Shown here piece by piece: positions 6,757-12,446 of a stretch of 17,774 nucleotides of DNA. Location: contig JAJDAX010000184.1 of NCBI GenBank assembly GCA_029261615.1, positions 1 through 17,774 of the forward strand, written 5' to 3'. How positions within the stretch are numbered: the first letter of the stretch is position 1; each line of letters begins with the position of its first letter. A program made the position numbers and the translations under genes. The notes under the pieces are model-generated. The model saw only the letters and a list, made by a program, of their open reading frames with translations. It made no database searches and was not told the DNA's origin. The stretch is from Nitrospinaceae bacterium. GTDB lineage: Bacteria > Nitrospinota > Nitrospinia > Nitrospinales > Nitrospinaceae.

Positions 6757-7293
6757 TTAGGCGGCTTTCAGTGCGGCCCTTAGTTCGTTTACAGTTTCCT
6801 TAGATACAATCGGCAAGTTCTTGGCAAGGTCTTCTGGAAGAAACTCCTTGGCTTCAGGCATCGATTCTATAAGTTGTTTAGTGGAAGAGCAGGAGGCGAG
6901 GACTGATTTAGCTTTACGTCTTATTTCTTTGTCTTCTGCGTCAACCGCAGCCCTGTCGTCAAGGAGCTTGATCAATTTTGTTTGTATTGATTTATTGAGA
7001 TCGCCGAAAATGATTCGTTTTATAGGACAGGGTTGTCTTTGCGTGGATGAAACATGCTCCCAGTGATGTCCGGGAACGCTTGTTATTTGAATGCCAAGTT
7101 CGTGTTGTTGTAATTTGCCGGGCAGTGATAGATAAGCCCCTTTGTTTTTCCCTAAGGTAAAATCACGTAAGGTAAGAAATAAAGCCTCCTCCCGTTTCTT
7201 AATCTTTTCCTTTTTGGACTGAAACTTCGCCTTAGCCAGCATGGCTCTTAAAATTTGGTTTCTGAGTCTGTCGGTTAGCCTTACGCTTTTCAT
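6757..7293 (-). CDS. Nmad5-like (nucleotide modification associated domain 5) protein
   Basis: A 178-residue protein whose ends match the phage Nmad5 pattern as I remember it. The N-terminus is RLTDRLRNQILRAMLAKAKF followed by a long charged helix. The C-terminal half has a helical KAKSVLASCSSTKQLIESMPEAKEFLP segment and ends LPIVSKETVNELRAAL. The family occurs in phages beside DNA-modification genes and its biochemical role is not established. GGAG precedes the ATG by about eight bases. It is the second gene from the leftward promoter. The assignment rests on motif memory, and a profile search would settle it. Confidence 0.6.
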   Translation of the reverse strand: MKSVRLTDRLRNQILRAMLAKAKFQSKKEKIKKREEALFLTLRDFTLGKNKGAYLSLPGKLQQHELGIQITSVPGHHWEHVSSTQRQPCPIKRIIFGDLNKSIQTKLIKLLDDRAAVDAEDKEIRRKAKSVLASCSSTKQLIESMPEAKEFLPEDLAKNLPIVSKETVNELRAALKAA

Positions 7294-7322
7294 TCCTCTA
7301 TCTCCAGGTAGTTGTGGGCTAT

Positions 7323-7982
7323 TTATTGATCTGAACCTTGATGGAAACTTTCACTTTTCCTGTCGGTAGTCGGTTTATCCTTTTCGTCGAATAGATTTGT
7401 GTTTGATTTGGTGCCAGCAAAATATTGAGAAGAGGCCCTTGCAGAAGACTGATACATGGCTCCACGCACGGAATGATCACCAACAACGGTATTGCTATCA
7501 CTTACGCCTAATGATTCGGCCTGTACCGAAACATTTATTGCTTGTTGTTTGTCAATACCGGACGCCATAAATATAAATGCCCATCCTTCTTTCTCACATT
7601 CAGCAACAAGTGCTTTTATGCTTTCAACATTGTGTTCCTTGCTGGCGTTTTCTTGTCCATCAGTGTCAATAACAATAATTACCTTGTCCCCATTTACAGC
7701 TTTAACTTTCATTGCTGAAATGACCTTGGCAATTGCATCGTTCAGAGGGGTCATGGCCTGGGGGTTGTAATCTTTTTCGTCCATTTTTGGGAAATCTTTT
7801 AGATCGCCATCAAAGAAAGTATCCCAGCGTTCACTGTCAAACAGATTAAGCATAACCTTGCAGTCATCGTCTTTAATTTCTGTTCTGAGCTTGTTTATGT
7901 ATTCATTTATCCCTGTAACTACACGTGTTTCTTGGCCTGACATTGAGCCTGTCTCATCTAAAAGGATTGATACAAAATTCAT
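7323..7982 (-). CDS. von Willebrand factor A (vWA) domain protein
   Basis: A 219-residue cytoplasmic protein with a vWA fold. The metal-ion-dependent adhesion site can be read as Asp9-x-Thr11-x-Ser13 (LLDETGSMS), Thr78 (AMTPL) and Asp106 (VIDTDGQ). Hydrophobic strands VIIVID and AFIFMA alternate with helices as expected. The last 50 residues are polar and probably disordered. GGAGG lies before the ATG. It is the first gene after the leftward operator/promoter, so it is expressed earliest in that arm. vWA proteins usually mediate protein contacts, often with AAA ATPases; no such partner is in the window. Confidence 0.85.
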   Translation of the reverse strand: MNFVSILLDETGSMSGQETRVVTGINEYINKLRTEIKDDDCKVMLNLFDSERWDTFFDGDLKDFPKMDEKDYNPQAMTPLNDAIAKVISAMKVKAVNGDKVIIVIDTDGQENASKEHNVESIKALVAECEKEGWAFIFMASGIDKQQAINVSVQAESLGVSDSNTVVGDHSVRGAMYQSSARASSQYFAGTKSNTNLFDEKDKPTTDRKSESFHQGSDQ

Positions 7983-8025
7983 AGTTATTCCTCCGCATGG
8001 GGGTTTAAGTTGTGGGGTATGGGAG

Positions 8026-8056
8026 ATAGTATTGCAATATTTTGCAAGACATGCAA
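8026..8056 (-). promoter_or_regulatory. Candidate leftward early promoter (PL-like)
   Basis: On the minus strand TTGCAT (8056-8051) and TACTAT (8031-8026) are separated by 19 bases, a weak but usable sigma-70 promoter, with transcription predicted to start near 8019, upstream of the vWA gene. It overlaps the leftmost operator, as in a repressible early promoter. Confidence 0.4.
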
Positions 8057-8080
8057 GTATTAATTTGCAATATTTTGCAA
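8032..8080. promoter_or_regulatory. Left operator cluster (two perfect TTGCAA-N4-TTGCAA sites)
   Basis: The 16-mer TTGCAATATTTTGCAA occurs exactly at 8032-8047 and 8065-8080, 33 bp apart (about three turns), with a half-like ATGCAA at 8051-8056 between them. Each site is two 6-bp palindromes 10 bp apart. The same motif recurs in the right cluster between the divergent regulators, so this is most simply the left operator for the CI/Cro-like pair. Each site also fits TTGC-N6-TTGC, the lambda CII consensus. Confidence 0.75.
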
Positions 8081-8167
8081 ATAATTGATTTTACAAGAAA
8101 TTAAATCAGAAAACAAAGAATTAGATATTCCCAGGCGGATTGTCGTATTTCTTCACATAATAGGTAC

Positions 8168-8173
8168 TATAAT
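8168..8173 (+). promoter_or_regulatory. Candidate -10 element for the small convergent gene
   Basis: A perfect TATAAT lies 45 bases before the ATG at 8218 and runs into a 10-bp palindrome ATAAGCTTAT (8172-8181 region). No convincing -35 is seen at 16-18 bases. Transcription from here would be outside the operators, so it could be active in a lysogen. Confidence 0.35.
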
Positions 8174-8217
8174 AAGCTTATACGTGTCTGAAAAAAATTC
8201 GGTAGAGGATAATAAAA

Positions 8218-8376
8218 ATGGACAAAGGAACAGGTTGTATTCGCGTTTATTATAACCTTGAGCAAATAGGATCGCTTGTTCAGGTTTTACTCTTAAATCC
8301 AGATGAAGCAGATTGTGAAAATATACTTTGGGTTATAAATGATTTGGTAGATGATGCAAAAAGTAACTTTAGTTAA
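8218..8376 (+). CDS. Small protein convergent with the repressor gene, unknown function
   Basis: A 52-residue ORF starting MDKGTGCIRVYYNLEQIGSL and rich in Asp, Leu and Val (acidic C-terminal half DDLVDDAK-like). AGAGGA lies eight bases before the ATG, and a perfect TATAAT lies further upstream. It sits between the left operators and the CI-like gene but on the opposite strand to both, and its stop codon overlaps the repressor stop in a shared TTAA. It resembles a lysogenically expressed extra gene (moron). No family is recognised. Confidence 0.6.
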   Translation: MDKGTGCIRVYYNLEQIGSLVQVLLLNPDEADCENILWVINDLVDDAKSNFS

Positions 8377-8729
8377 CGAATAGCATTTCTAGCAGCTTGT
8401 AGTATAAATTCCCGCTGTTTATCGTCAGTATTAAGGTAAGCTTTTGCTATTTCTGGCATAGCCATGATAGTGCTTGCGTCAAGACCTGGGATTAACATTA
8501 CCCAGAGGGGGGCGCCTAAGCCAGCGGCAATTGCATCCATCTTGTCTATCCCTACCGCGTGTTTTTCTTCGATAGCGTTTTTGATGGTACGCACTGATAC
8601 TTTTTGACCAAGTTTTTCTGCTTTAGCTGAAATTTCAATTGTCCTATTATTTATCTCTCGCTCTGTTCCGTTGAGATTGAGCAACACCTTAAGGTTGTCT
8701 GCAAAGATAGTTTTATAGGTTTTTTTCAT
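8373..8729 (-). CDS. CI-like HTH repressor, short form without peptidase domain
   Basis: A 118-residue putative prophage repressor. A helix-turn-helix-like region spans about residues 10-70 (IFADNLKVLLNL ... KVSVRTIKNAIEEKHAVGIDKMDAIAAGLG), matching the XRE-type pattern where SVRTIKNAI is the recognition part. The remaining tail is a short helix ending ILQAARNAIR. Length and content leave no room for a LexA/S24 autocleavage domain. ATG at 8729 is used, since residues of the longer frame from 8810 would be encoded by the operators. It is divergent from the Cro-like gene, with a candidate promoter TTGCAA-17-TATCAA (8775-8747) inside the right operator. No strong ribosome site is visible. Confidence 0.75.
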   Translation of the reverse strand: MKKTYKTIFADNLKVLLNLNGTEREINNRTIEISAKAEKLGQKVSVRTIKNAIEEKHAVGIDKMDAIAAGLGAPLWVMLIPGLDASTIMAMPEIAKAYLNTDDKQREFILQAARNAIR

Positions 8730-8762
8730 CTCTCTATTGTAAGTCCTTGATAAATTAAAATA

Positions 8763-8810
8763 TTGCAAATTGCAAAGTTTTGCTTGACTTTTAATTGCAA
8801 AATTCTGCAA
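8763..8810. promoter_or_regulatory. Right operator cluster between CI-like and Cro-like genes
   Basis: TTGCAA occurs at 8763, 8770 and 8795. Two 16-bp sites match the left operator: TTGCAAAGTTTTGCTT (8770-8785) and TTGCAAAATTCTGCAA (8795-8810), with centres 25 bp apart. They cover the candidate promoters of both divergent genes, so binding would decide which is transcribed. The first of these also keeps TTGC-N6-TTGC exactly. Confidence 0.75.
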
Positions 8811-8813
8811 AAT
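8784..8813 (+). promoter_or_regulatory. Candidate rightward early promoter (PR-like)
   Basis: TTGACT (8784-8789) and CAAAAT (8808-8813) are 18 bases apart. The expected start site, six or seven bases further, falls at about A8819, the first base of the Cro-like ATG. The -10 lies within the operator at 8795-8810. Confidence 0.5.
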
Positions 8814-8818
8814 ACCCT

Positions 8819-9034
8819 ATGGACTTACTAAACGACACTATTGATATGGCGAAACGGGCCGATATCCCGATTCCGCAAATCTGTGAAGATCATGAAATAT
8901 CTAAACGTTGGTATACATATTTCATTAATGGGGAAACGCCAAATGCAAGCGTTACCCGTGTTCAAAATCTTTATAACTATTTAACTGAAAAAGGAATAAA
9001 GCCTCCCTCTAAACGTAATAAGAGGGCCGCATGA
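8819..9034 (+). CDS. Cro-like HTH regulator
   Basis: A 71-residue basic protein with a helix-turn-helix over about residues 17-58 (IPIPQICEDHEISKRWYTYFINGETPNASVTRVQNLYNYL). The first gene of the rightward operon, divergent from the CI-like gene with shared operators between, so it is the Cro equivalent by position and fold. The ATG at 8819 has no ribosome site and probably lies at or within a base or two of the transcript start, so the mRNA may be leaderless. An in-frame TTG at 8795 lies inside the operator and is rejected. The C-terminus PSKRNKRAA is basic. Confidence 0.8.
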   Translation: MDLLNDTIDMAKRADIPIPQICEDHEISKRWYTYFINGETPNASVTRVQNLYNYLTEKGIKPPSKRNKRAA

Positions 9035-9366
9035 ATCCCCAACCCCCTTGCATAACTAATCCCCTGTTTGCATGGGCTTTGCCGCCCACTCCTTCGGGCG
9101 GCTTTTCTAATTTTAACTTTATGCGGGTGACAGGTGCGGCGACGCGGCAACTGAATCGTATGTCAGATTGGCTGTTAGGGCCAAGTTTGCCTAGAAAGCG
9201 ACCTGAATCCCGCTTCCTTTTCAGGGGGTTAAATCGCGTCAAGGCAATGTCGCGGCCTGCAATGATCTCAATGACCCCTGAACCTACCCTCCTTAGAGGA
9301 TTGAGTGCGTTGAGATTGGTTGCCCGATGTGGTGAGAGGCCACTTTTCAATTCACTGTTCATATAG
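9031..9366 (+). other. Long gap with antiparallel open frames, coding status unclear
   Basis: This stretch between the Cro-like and CII-like genes is open for about 110 codons on the plus strand (ATG overlapping the Cro stop by ATGA, AGAGGG upstream) and for about 126 codons on the minus strand (9009-9389). The plus frame reads straight through the terminator hairpin, and its product (proline-, arginine- and leucine-rich) matches no family I know. The DNA is visibly GC-richer than its neighbours and carries further small hairpins such as CCTGAA (9202-9207) with TTCAGG (9220-9225). It may be a structured regulatory RNA, a recently acquired segment or a small gene of the Ash/Icd kind. Confidence 0.35.
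9081..9106 (+). terminator. Rho-independent terminator in the tR1 position
   Basis: GCCGCCC (9081-9087) and GGGCGGC (9096-9102) form a perfect 7-bp GC stem with an eight-base loop, followed by TTTT and, after CTAA, a second TTTT. It lies 47 bases past the Cro-like stop, between the Cro-like and CII-like genes, exactly where lambda has tR1. Rightward transcription beyond it would need readthrough or antitermination; no N-like protein is recognised here. Confidence 0.85.
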
Positions 9367-9380
9367 GCGTATTTTTTTAC

Positions 9381-9680
9381 ATGCCCCATTCAAACGCAAT
9401 CAAGTCAGACCAGTTATTTAGAAAGGCTTTGAATGGCATAGGAGACATACGGGCTTCTGAAGTGCTTGGATACGCCGATACGTCCATGATTACAAAGATG
9501 AAAAAAGGGGAAGTAAACGTAAGCATAGAAAAACTTGCCCGCTTATTTGATGAAATGGGCGTAAAAATTGTCCCGAGTAATCACCGATGCTTTGACCCTG
9601 AGAAGATTGACGGGGTTATTAAGATGGCACAGCAGTATATGAAGACCCTAGACGCTAATAAATTAGAGTTTGAGGACTGA
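9381..9680 (+). CDS. CII-like transcriptional activator
   Basis: A 99-residue protein with a helix-turn-helix near residues 20-60 (DIRASEVLGYADTSMITKMKKGEVNVSIEKLARLFDEMGVKIV). It follows the general CII layout: N-terminal helix, HTH with ASEVLG and the SxIxKxK recognition turn, then a C-terminal helix and an acidic tail (LDANKLEFED) like the tail that makes lambda CII labile. Position after Cro and the tR1-like terminator supports the call. There is no obvious ribosome site next to ATG. Direct sequence similarity to lambda CII is weak, so another XRE-like activator is possible. Confidence 0.7.
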   Translation: MPHSNAIKSDQLFRKALNGIGDIRASEVLGYADTSMITKMKKGEVNVSIEKLARLFDEMGVKIVPSNHRCFDPEKIDGVIKMAQQYMKTLDANKLEFED

Positions 9681-9949
9681 TGAAAAAGACCCTTACCGAT
9701 CCTCAGGCCGCCCTGCTATTCCACCTGGATACGTATATCAAGAACGCCCCTGAAGGCGTGAAAACCATCTCAGTCACCGACAAGCAGTATAAGACATGGC
9801 AAACCATTCAAGAGAAAGCGGGTAAGTGGCCTGATCTCTACGTCAAGTTAAAGGTTTATCAGGACAGCTACAGGGGTTATGAAATACACAAGTACGGGAC
9901 GGAAAGGAAATTAGTAAAAAGCGATCAGAAGGATTGGGTACATGTTTAA
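9680..9949 (+). CDS. Phage protein of unknown function
   Basis: An 89-residue protein starting MKKTLTDPQAALLFHLDTYI, basic and aromatic in its second half (KVYQDSYRGYEIHKYGTERKL). The ATG shares a base with the CII-like stop (TGATG), so it is translationally coupled. No motif or family is recognised. The sequence is cysteine-free, unlike many neighbours. Confidence 0.7.
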   Translation: MKKTLTDPQAALLFHLDTYIKNAPEGVKTISVTDKQYKTWQTIQEKAGKWPDLYVKLKVYQDSYRGYEIHKYGTERKLVKSDQKDWVHV

Positions 9950-10127
9950 TCGGGCTTTACTCGACAACATGACTCCAAGCGAATTAAGCCGGTACATGGA
10001 ATCTTATGTTGACAAACTTCTTGAGAAAATTAACACGGGAGAAGTAATCACCGCCGCTGATATTGAACATCTTTACTGTATGAGTGGCGCGTTTAGAGAT
10101 AACAGATACGCAAGGGTTCCGTCATGA
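9942..10127 (+). CDS. Small helical phage protein of unknown function
   Basis: A 61-residue protein (MFNRALLDNMTPSELSRYME and on) that overlaps the previous gene by eight bases and the methyltransferase gene by four (ATGA). It looks wholly helical with a SELSRYMESYVDKLLEKI stretch. Both overlaps suggest coupled translation and a fixed ratio with its neighbours. The function is unknown. Confidence 0.65.
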   Translation: MFNRALLDNMTPSELSRYMESYVDKLLEKINTGEVITAADIEHLYCMSGAFRDNRYARVPS

Positions 10128-11011
10128 CCAAAGCTCAACTAATCCCAAAACAATCAACTAATTTGGAAGTATTTGATCCAGAAGAAAGCGCAATGCGGAT
10201 TCATTCCCTGGAAGCCGCCGAAAAGATTGCCGAAAAGATCAAGGATTATGGAGCCTTGGAAAAGGCCATTAACGATAAATTAGAAGAACAGGCGGCGTTT
10301 GCGGAGAACTATTCGGCGAACTATAGTCCCGGGAAACCTAATTCGGACAGTACTGTCCGAATTAAAGCAGATGAGTACTGTCAACAATTTGGATTTACTA
10401 GGCGAACTATAAGTCGCTGGTGCAAAAAACTCCTTGACACCGAGAAAAAAGAAAAAGAACGGCAAAAAAGACAGGAGAAAGTAAGAAGCCTAATTGATAT
10501 GGAATCAGGGGTTCATGTGTCCCATAACAGCGGTGAAAACGAATGGTATACCCCAAAGGAATTTATTGAGTCTGCAAGGAAAGCAATGAAAGGAATTGAT
10601 CTTGATCCTGCTTCAAGTGCCGTGGCAAATAAAACGGTTAAAGCTAAAACCTATTTCACACAGGAAAATGATGGATTAAAACACAACTGGGCTGGAAACG
10701 TCTGGTTGAATCCTCCTTATGCGCAACCATTGATTAGTTATTTTTCAGAAAAATTAATCAACGAAATTCCTAATATTAAACAAGCTGTTGTGCTTGTGAA
10801 TAACGCCACGGAAACAAATTGGTTGCAACCATTATTAGAGACATGTGGCGCGGTTTGTTTCCTAAAAGGACGCGTTAAATTTATAGATAAAAACGGCGAT
10901 CCGTCTGGTGCACCTTTACAAGGACAGGCAATTATTTACTTCGGCAGTCGTCCACAATCGTTCATAAATGAATTTATCCAGTATGGGGTTTGTTTTAAGA
11001 GTGGGCTTTGA
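10124..11011 (+). CDS. Phage DNA N6-adenine methyltransferase with N-terminal HTH
   Basis: A 295-residue DNA adenine methyltransferase of the phage Dam-like type (family PF05869 by recall). The C-terminal half carries NEWYTPKEFIE (139-149), the DLDPASS turn (159-165) and the catalytic NPPY (196-199) in NVWLNPPYAQPL. It would methylate adenine N6 in double-stranded DNA, shielding phage DNA or marking promoters. Residues 84-104 (EYCQQFGFTRRTISRWCKKLL) add a helix-turn-helix that the plain enzyme does not need, so the protein may also be a sequence-specific regulator. The segment joining the two carries a perfect 26-bp palindrome in the DNA. The recognition site is unknown. Confidence 0.9.
   Translation: MTKAQLIPKQSTNLEVFDPEESAMRIHSLEAAEKIAEKIKDYGALEKAINDKLEEQAAFAENYSANYSPGKPNSDSTVRIKADEYCQQFGFTRRTISRWCKKLLDTEKKEKERQKRQEKVRSLIDMESGVHVSHNSGENEWYTPKEFIESARKAMKGIDLDPASSAVANKTVKAKTYFTQENDGLKHNWAGNVWLNPPYAQPLISYFSEKLINEIPNIKQAVVLVNNATETNWLQPLLETCGAVCFLKGRVKFIDKNGDPSGAPLQGQAIIYFGSRPQSFINEFIQYGVCFKSGL
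10306..10411. repeat. Repeat-rich segment inside the methyltransferase gene
   Basis: GAACTAT occurs at 10306, 10318 and 10404, the last two within an 11-bp direct repeat GGCGAACTATA (10315-10325 and 10401-10411). ATTCGG occurs at 10311 and 10341 and inverted at 10357. AGTACTGTC occurs at 10349 and 10374. Together with the palindrome they make a cluster of sites within about 105 bases, coding for a repetitive NYSxNYSPG linker. Confidence 0.6.
10339..10364. repeat. Perfect 26-bp palindrome inside the methyltransferase gene
   Basis: The half TAATTCGGACAGT (10339-10351) is followed immediately by its exact reverse complement (10352-10364). A palindrome of 13 matched pairs is far from chance in a window this size. 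It sits upstream of the HTH codons and could be an operator for the encoded protein, a replication-initiator site or a cruciform. Confidence 0.85.
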
Positions 11012-11576
11012 AAGCGCATTAAAACAAGGACAGGTAGGTGAGAGCCTTATCGCTAGATGGTTGAAGTCAAGAGGAAGGATTGTAATGCCTGTTTACCAGA
11101 TAGAAAAGCATACAGGGAAAGGCCCGCAGTTATTTACAGACCATTGTGAATTAATAGCGCCCGATATGTTGATCGTTGACACTGTAACTTGGATAGAAGC
11201 AAAACATAAGACTGTATTTAGTTGGCACCGTAAAACGAAAAAATGGGTGACTGGGATTGATCTGAAACACTATCAACATTACCGAGACGTATCCGTAATA
11301 AGCAGTTGGCCAGTCTGGATTTTATTCCTTCACCAAAACGAAATACCGGCATTGAAAGATAGGGGGCACAACAGTCCTGAAAAATGCCCAGTGGGATTAT
11401 TCGGCGGGAGTTTAGATATTTTAGTTAAGAATGAATCACACCAGACACCCCCATTAAATGCTGTCGATAATGTGAAAGGACATGGTAAGTCCGGCATGGT
11501 GTATTGGGCGAGGGAAATAGATGGTGGGCCTCTTAGATTAGTTGCGACATTAGAAGAAGTTAGGGGAACCGCATGA
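10983..11576 (+). CDS. Putative PD-(D/E)XK-like phage nuclease
   Basis: A protein of about 197 residues that overlaps the methyltransferase gene by 29 bases. The N-terminal KQGQVGESLIARWLKSRG helix, then CELIAPDMLIV and TWIEAKHK, give Glu20, Asp61 and Glu72-x-Lys74, the order expected of a PD-(D/E)XK nuclease core. HYQHYRDV follows. Homologues of this phage protein usually begin close to the FExGQxGE segment, so the start could also be GTG at 11001, while the longest frame starts at 10968; none has a clear ribosome site, and coupling to the methyltransferase stop is likely. The fold is an inference from motif order. Confidence 0.65.
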   Translation: MGFVLRVGFESALKQGQVGESLIARWLKSRGRIVMPVYQIEKHTGKGPQLFTDHCELIAPDMLIVDTVTWIEAKHKTVFSWHRKTKKWVTGIDLKHYQHYRDVSVISSWPVWILFLHQNEIPALKDRGHNSPEKCPVGLFGGSLDILVKNESHQTPPLNAVDNVKGHGKSGMVYWAREIDGGPLRLVATLEEVRGTA

Positions 11577-11608
11577 CCTACCACGTCACCCATAACGGCA
11601 AGCCCTAG
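11573..11608 (+). CDS. 11-residue micro-ORF (bridging)
   Basis: MTYHVTHNGKP, starting with an ATGA overlap at the end of the preceding gene and stopping with TAG ten bases before the next GTG. The YHVTHNGKP stretch resembles the start of longer phage proteins, so it could be a truncated remnant or a coupling peptide. Too short to support on its own. Confidence 0.3.
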   Translation: MTYHVTHNGKP

Positions 11609-11617
11609 GAATAGAAT

Positions 11618-11893
11618 GTGAATTTTGAAACTTGTTATTACTGTCACCGGGACGCTGAGTATCTTTGCGACCAGCCTATTAAAGGGCCAGAAGGTAAGTA
11701 TATATACCCGGAAACTACCTGCGATAAACAATTATGTGACCACCATAGGTTTCATGAGCCAGGAAATATATTTATATGTGGTAGTGATGGTTGTGGTTAT
11801 GAAGACGGTTATGAAGACGGTTTTGATTACTGCTTTGAGCATGGTGTTGAGCACGGTTTTGATGCTCCCGACTTAAAAGGCATTCATTCATGA
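11618..11893 (+). CDS. Cys- and His-rich metal-binding protein with tandem repeat
   Basis: A 91-residue protein with Cys6, Cys9, Cys17, Cys35, Cys40, His42, His43, His46, Cys54 and Cys59, enough for two metal sites. Residues 60-82 repeat a four-residue unit (GYEDGYEDGFDYCFEHGVEHGFD), encoded in part by a tandem 12-bp repeat at 11795-11818. GTG at 11618 is preceded by AGGA. An overlapping frame at 11625 lacks this pattern and is a shadow. The stop overlaps the next micro-ORF (ATGA). The family is not known. Confidence 0.7.
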   Translation: MNFETCYYCHRDAEYLCDQPIKGPEGKYIYPETTCDKQLCDHHRFHEPGNIFICGSDGCGYEDGYEDGFDYCFEHGVEHGFDAPDLKGIHS

Positions 11894-11922
11894 GCGGTTA
11901 TACGGTAGTGGGGGAGGGGTGA
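11890..11922 (+). CDS. 10-residue micro-ORF (bridging)
   Basis: MSGYTVVGEG starts inside the previous stop (ATGA, 11890-11893) and its TGA overlaps the next ATG (TGATG, 11920-11924). It encodes the GGGGGAGGGG ribosome site of the next gene. It links two zinc-protein genes in one translational relay. Confidence 0.35.
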   Translation: MSGYTVVGEG

Positions 11923-12134
11923 TGGATTGCGTAGTTTGTAAACAGCCTTTTAGTTCTGGCGGTTCTTTTACAGAAGTAAGCCAATATGCGGCATTTGGCG
12001 GACTACCTTCACCTTGTTGCGGCCATTGTTTTGAAGCTAATGATTATAGCATTGAATGTCTTGAAGAACTACGGGTTAAAAGCTTGGTTAGAAGAATTAA
12101 CCATAATGATCCTGTTCATGAGGAGGGGTGCTGA
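11922..12134 (+). CDS. Small zinc-ribbon protein
   Basis: A 70-residue protein with CVVC (Cys3, Cys6) and CCGHC (Cys32, Cys33, Cys36), a clear zinc ribbon, with an acidic helical C-terminal part. ATG at 11922 follows GGGGAGGGG and overlaps a TGA. Its TGA overlaps the next ATG. A generic phage zinc ribbon; no specific family is recognised. Confidence 0.7.
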   Translation: MDCVVCKQPFSSGGSFTEVSQYAAFGGLPSPCCGHCFEANDYSIECLEELRVKSLVRRINHNDPVHEEGC

Positions 12135-12445
12135 TGGATGATAAAAACCCACATGCTGTTGAACTGGGTAGGTTAGGCGGAAAGAAAGGAGGTAAGGCCA
12201 GAGCTAAAAAGTTATCGCCTGAGCGCCGAAGAGAGATTGCCAACAAAGCGGCACTAGTTAGGTGGTCGAAAGATGAGGTTTTTTTTGTAGCTGATGAAGC
12301 AATACAAGCCTACAAACAGGAATTGATAGCTTGGTTGGAGGAAGAGAAAAGTCTTCTATGCTTACAAAGTTTTGAAGCTGTAAAAGATTTAACAGAAGAA
12401 ATAATTAACCGTGTCATCAACCACCTATCACAGGAGGACGGGTGA
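12134..12445 (+). CDS. KGG-type basic protein (GGKKGGKARA...LSPERR...AA...RW)
   Basis: A 103-residue protein whose residues 6-45 read VELGRLGGKKGGKARAKKLS, then PERRREIANKAALVRW. This Gly-Lys-rich stretch followed by SPERRxEIAxxAA is a recurrent bacterial and phage motif, thought to be nucleic-acid associated but not firmly characterised. The rest is acidic and helical (EELIAWLEEEK-like) and ends with NRVINHLSQEDG. AGGAGGGG precedes the ATG at 12134, which overlaps the prior stop (TGATG). Confidence 0.75.
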   Translation: MDDKNPHAVELGRLGGKKGGKARAKKLSPERRREIANKAALVRWSKDEVFFVADEAIQAYKQELIAWLEEEKSLLCLQSFEAVKDLTEEIINRVINHLSQEDG

Positions 12446-12446
12446 T

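Noticed and set aside
8730..8810. Longer repressor frame starting at 8810
   Set aside because: The extra 27 residues would be encoded by the operators and promoter; ATG at 8729 begins the recognisable domain.
8795..8818. N-terminal extension of the Cro-like gene from a TTG at 8795
   Set aside because: The added codons are the operator site itself and the -10 element; ATG at 8819 is the sensible start.
9009..9389. Minus-strand frame of 126 codons opposite the Cro-CII gap
   Set aside because: It would be transcribed against the rightward operon, has no ribosome site and overlaps the CII-like start. Kept only as part of the unexplained region.
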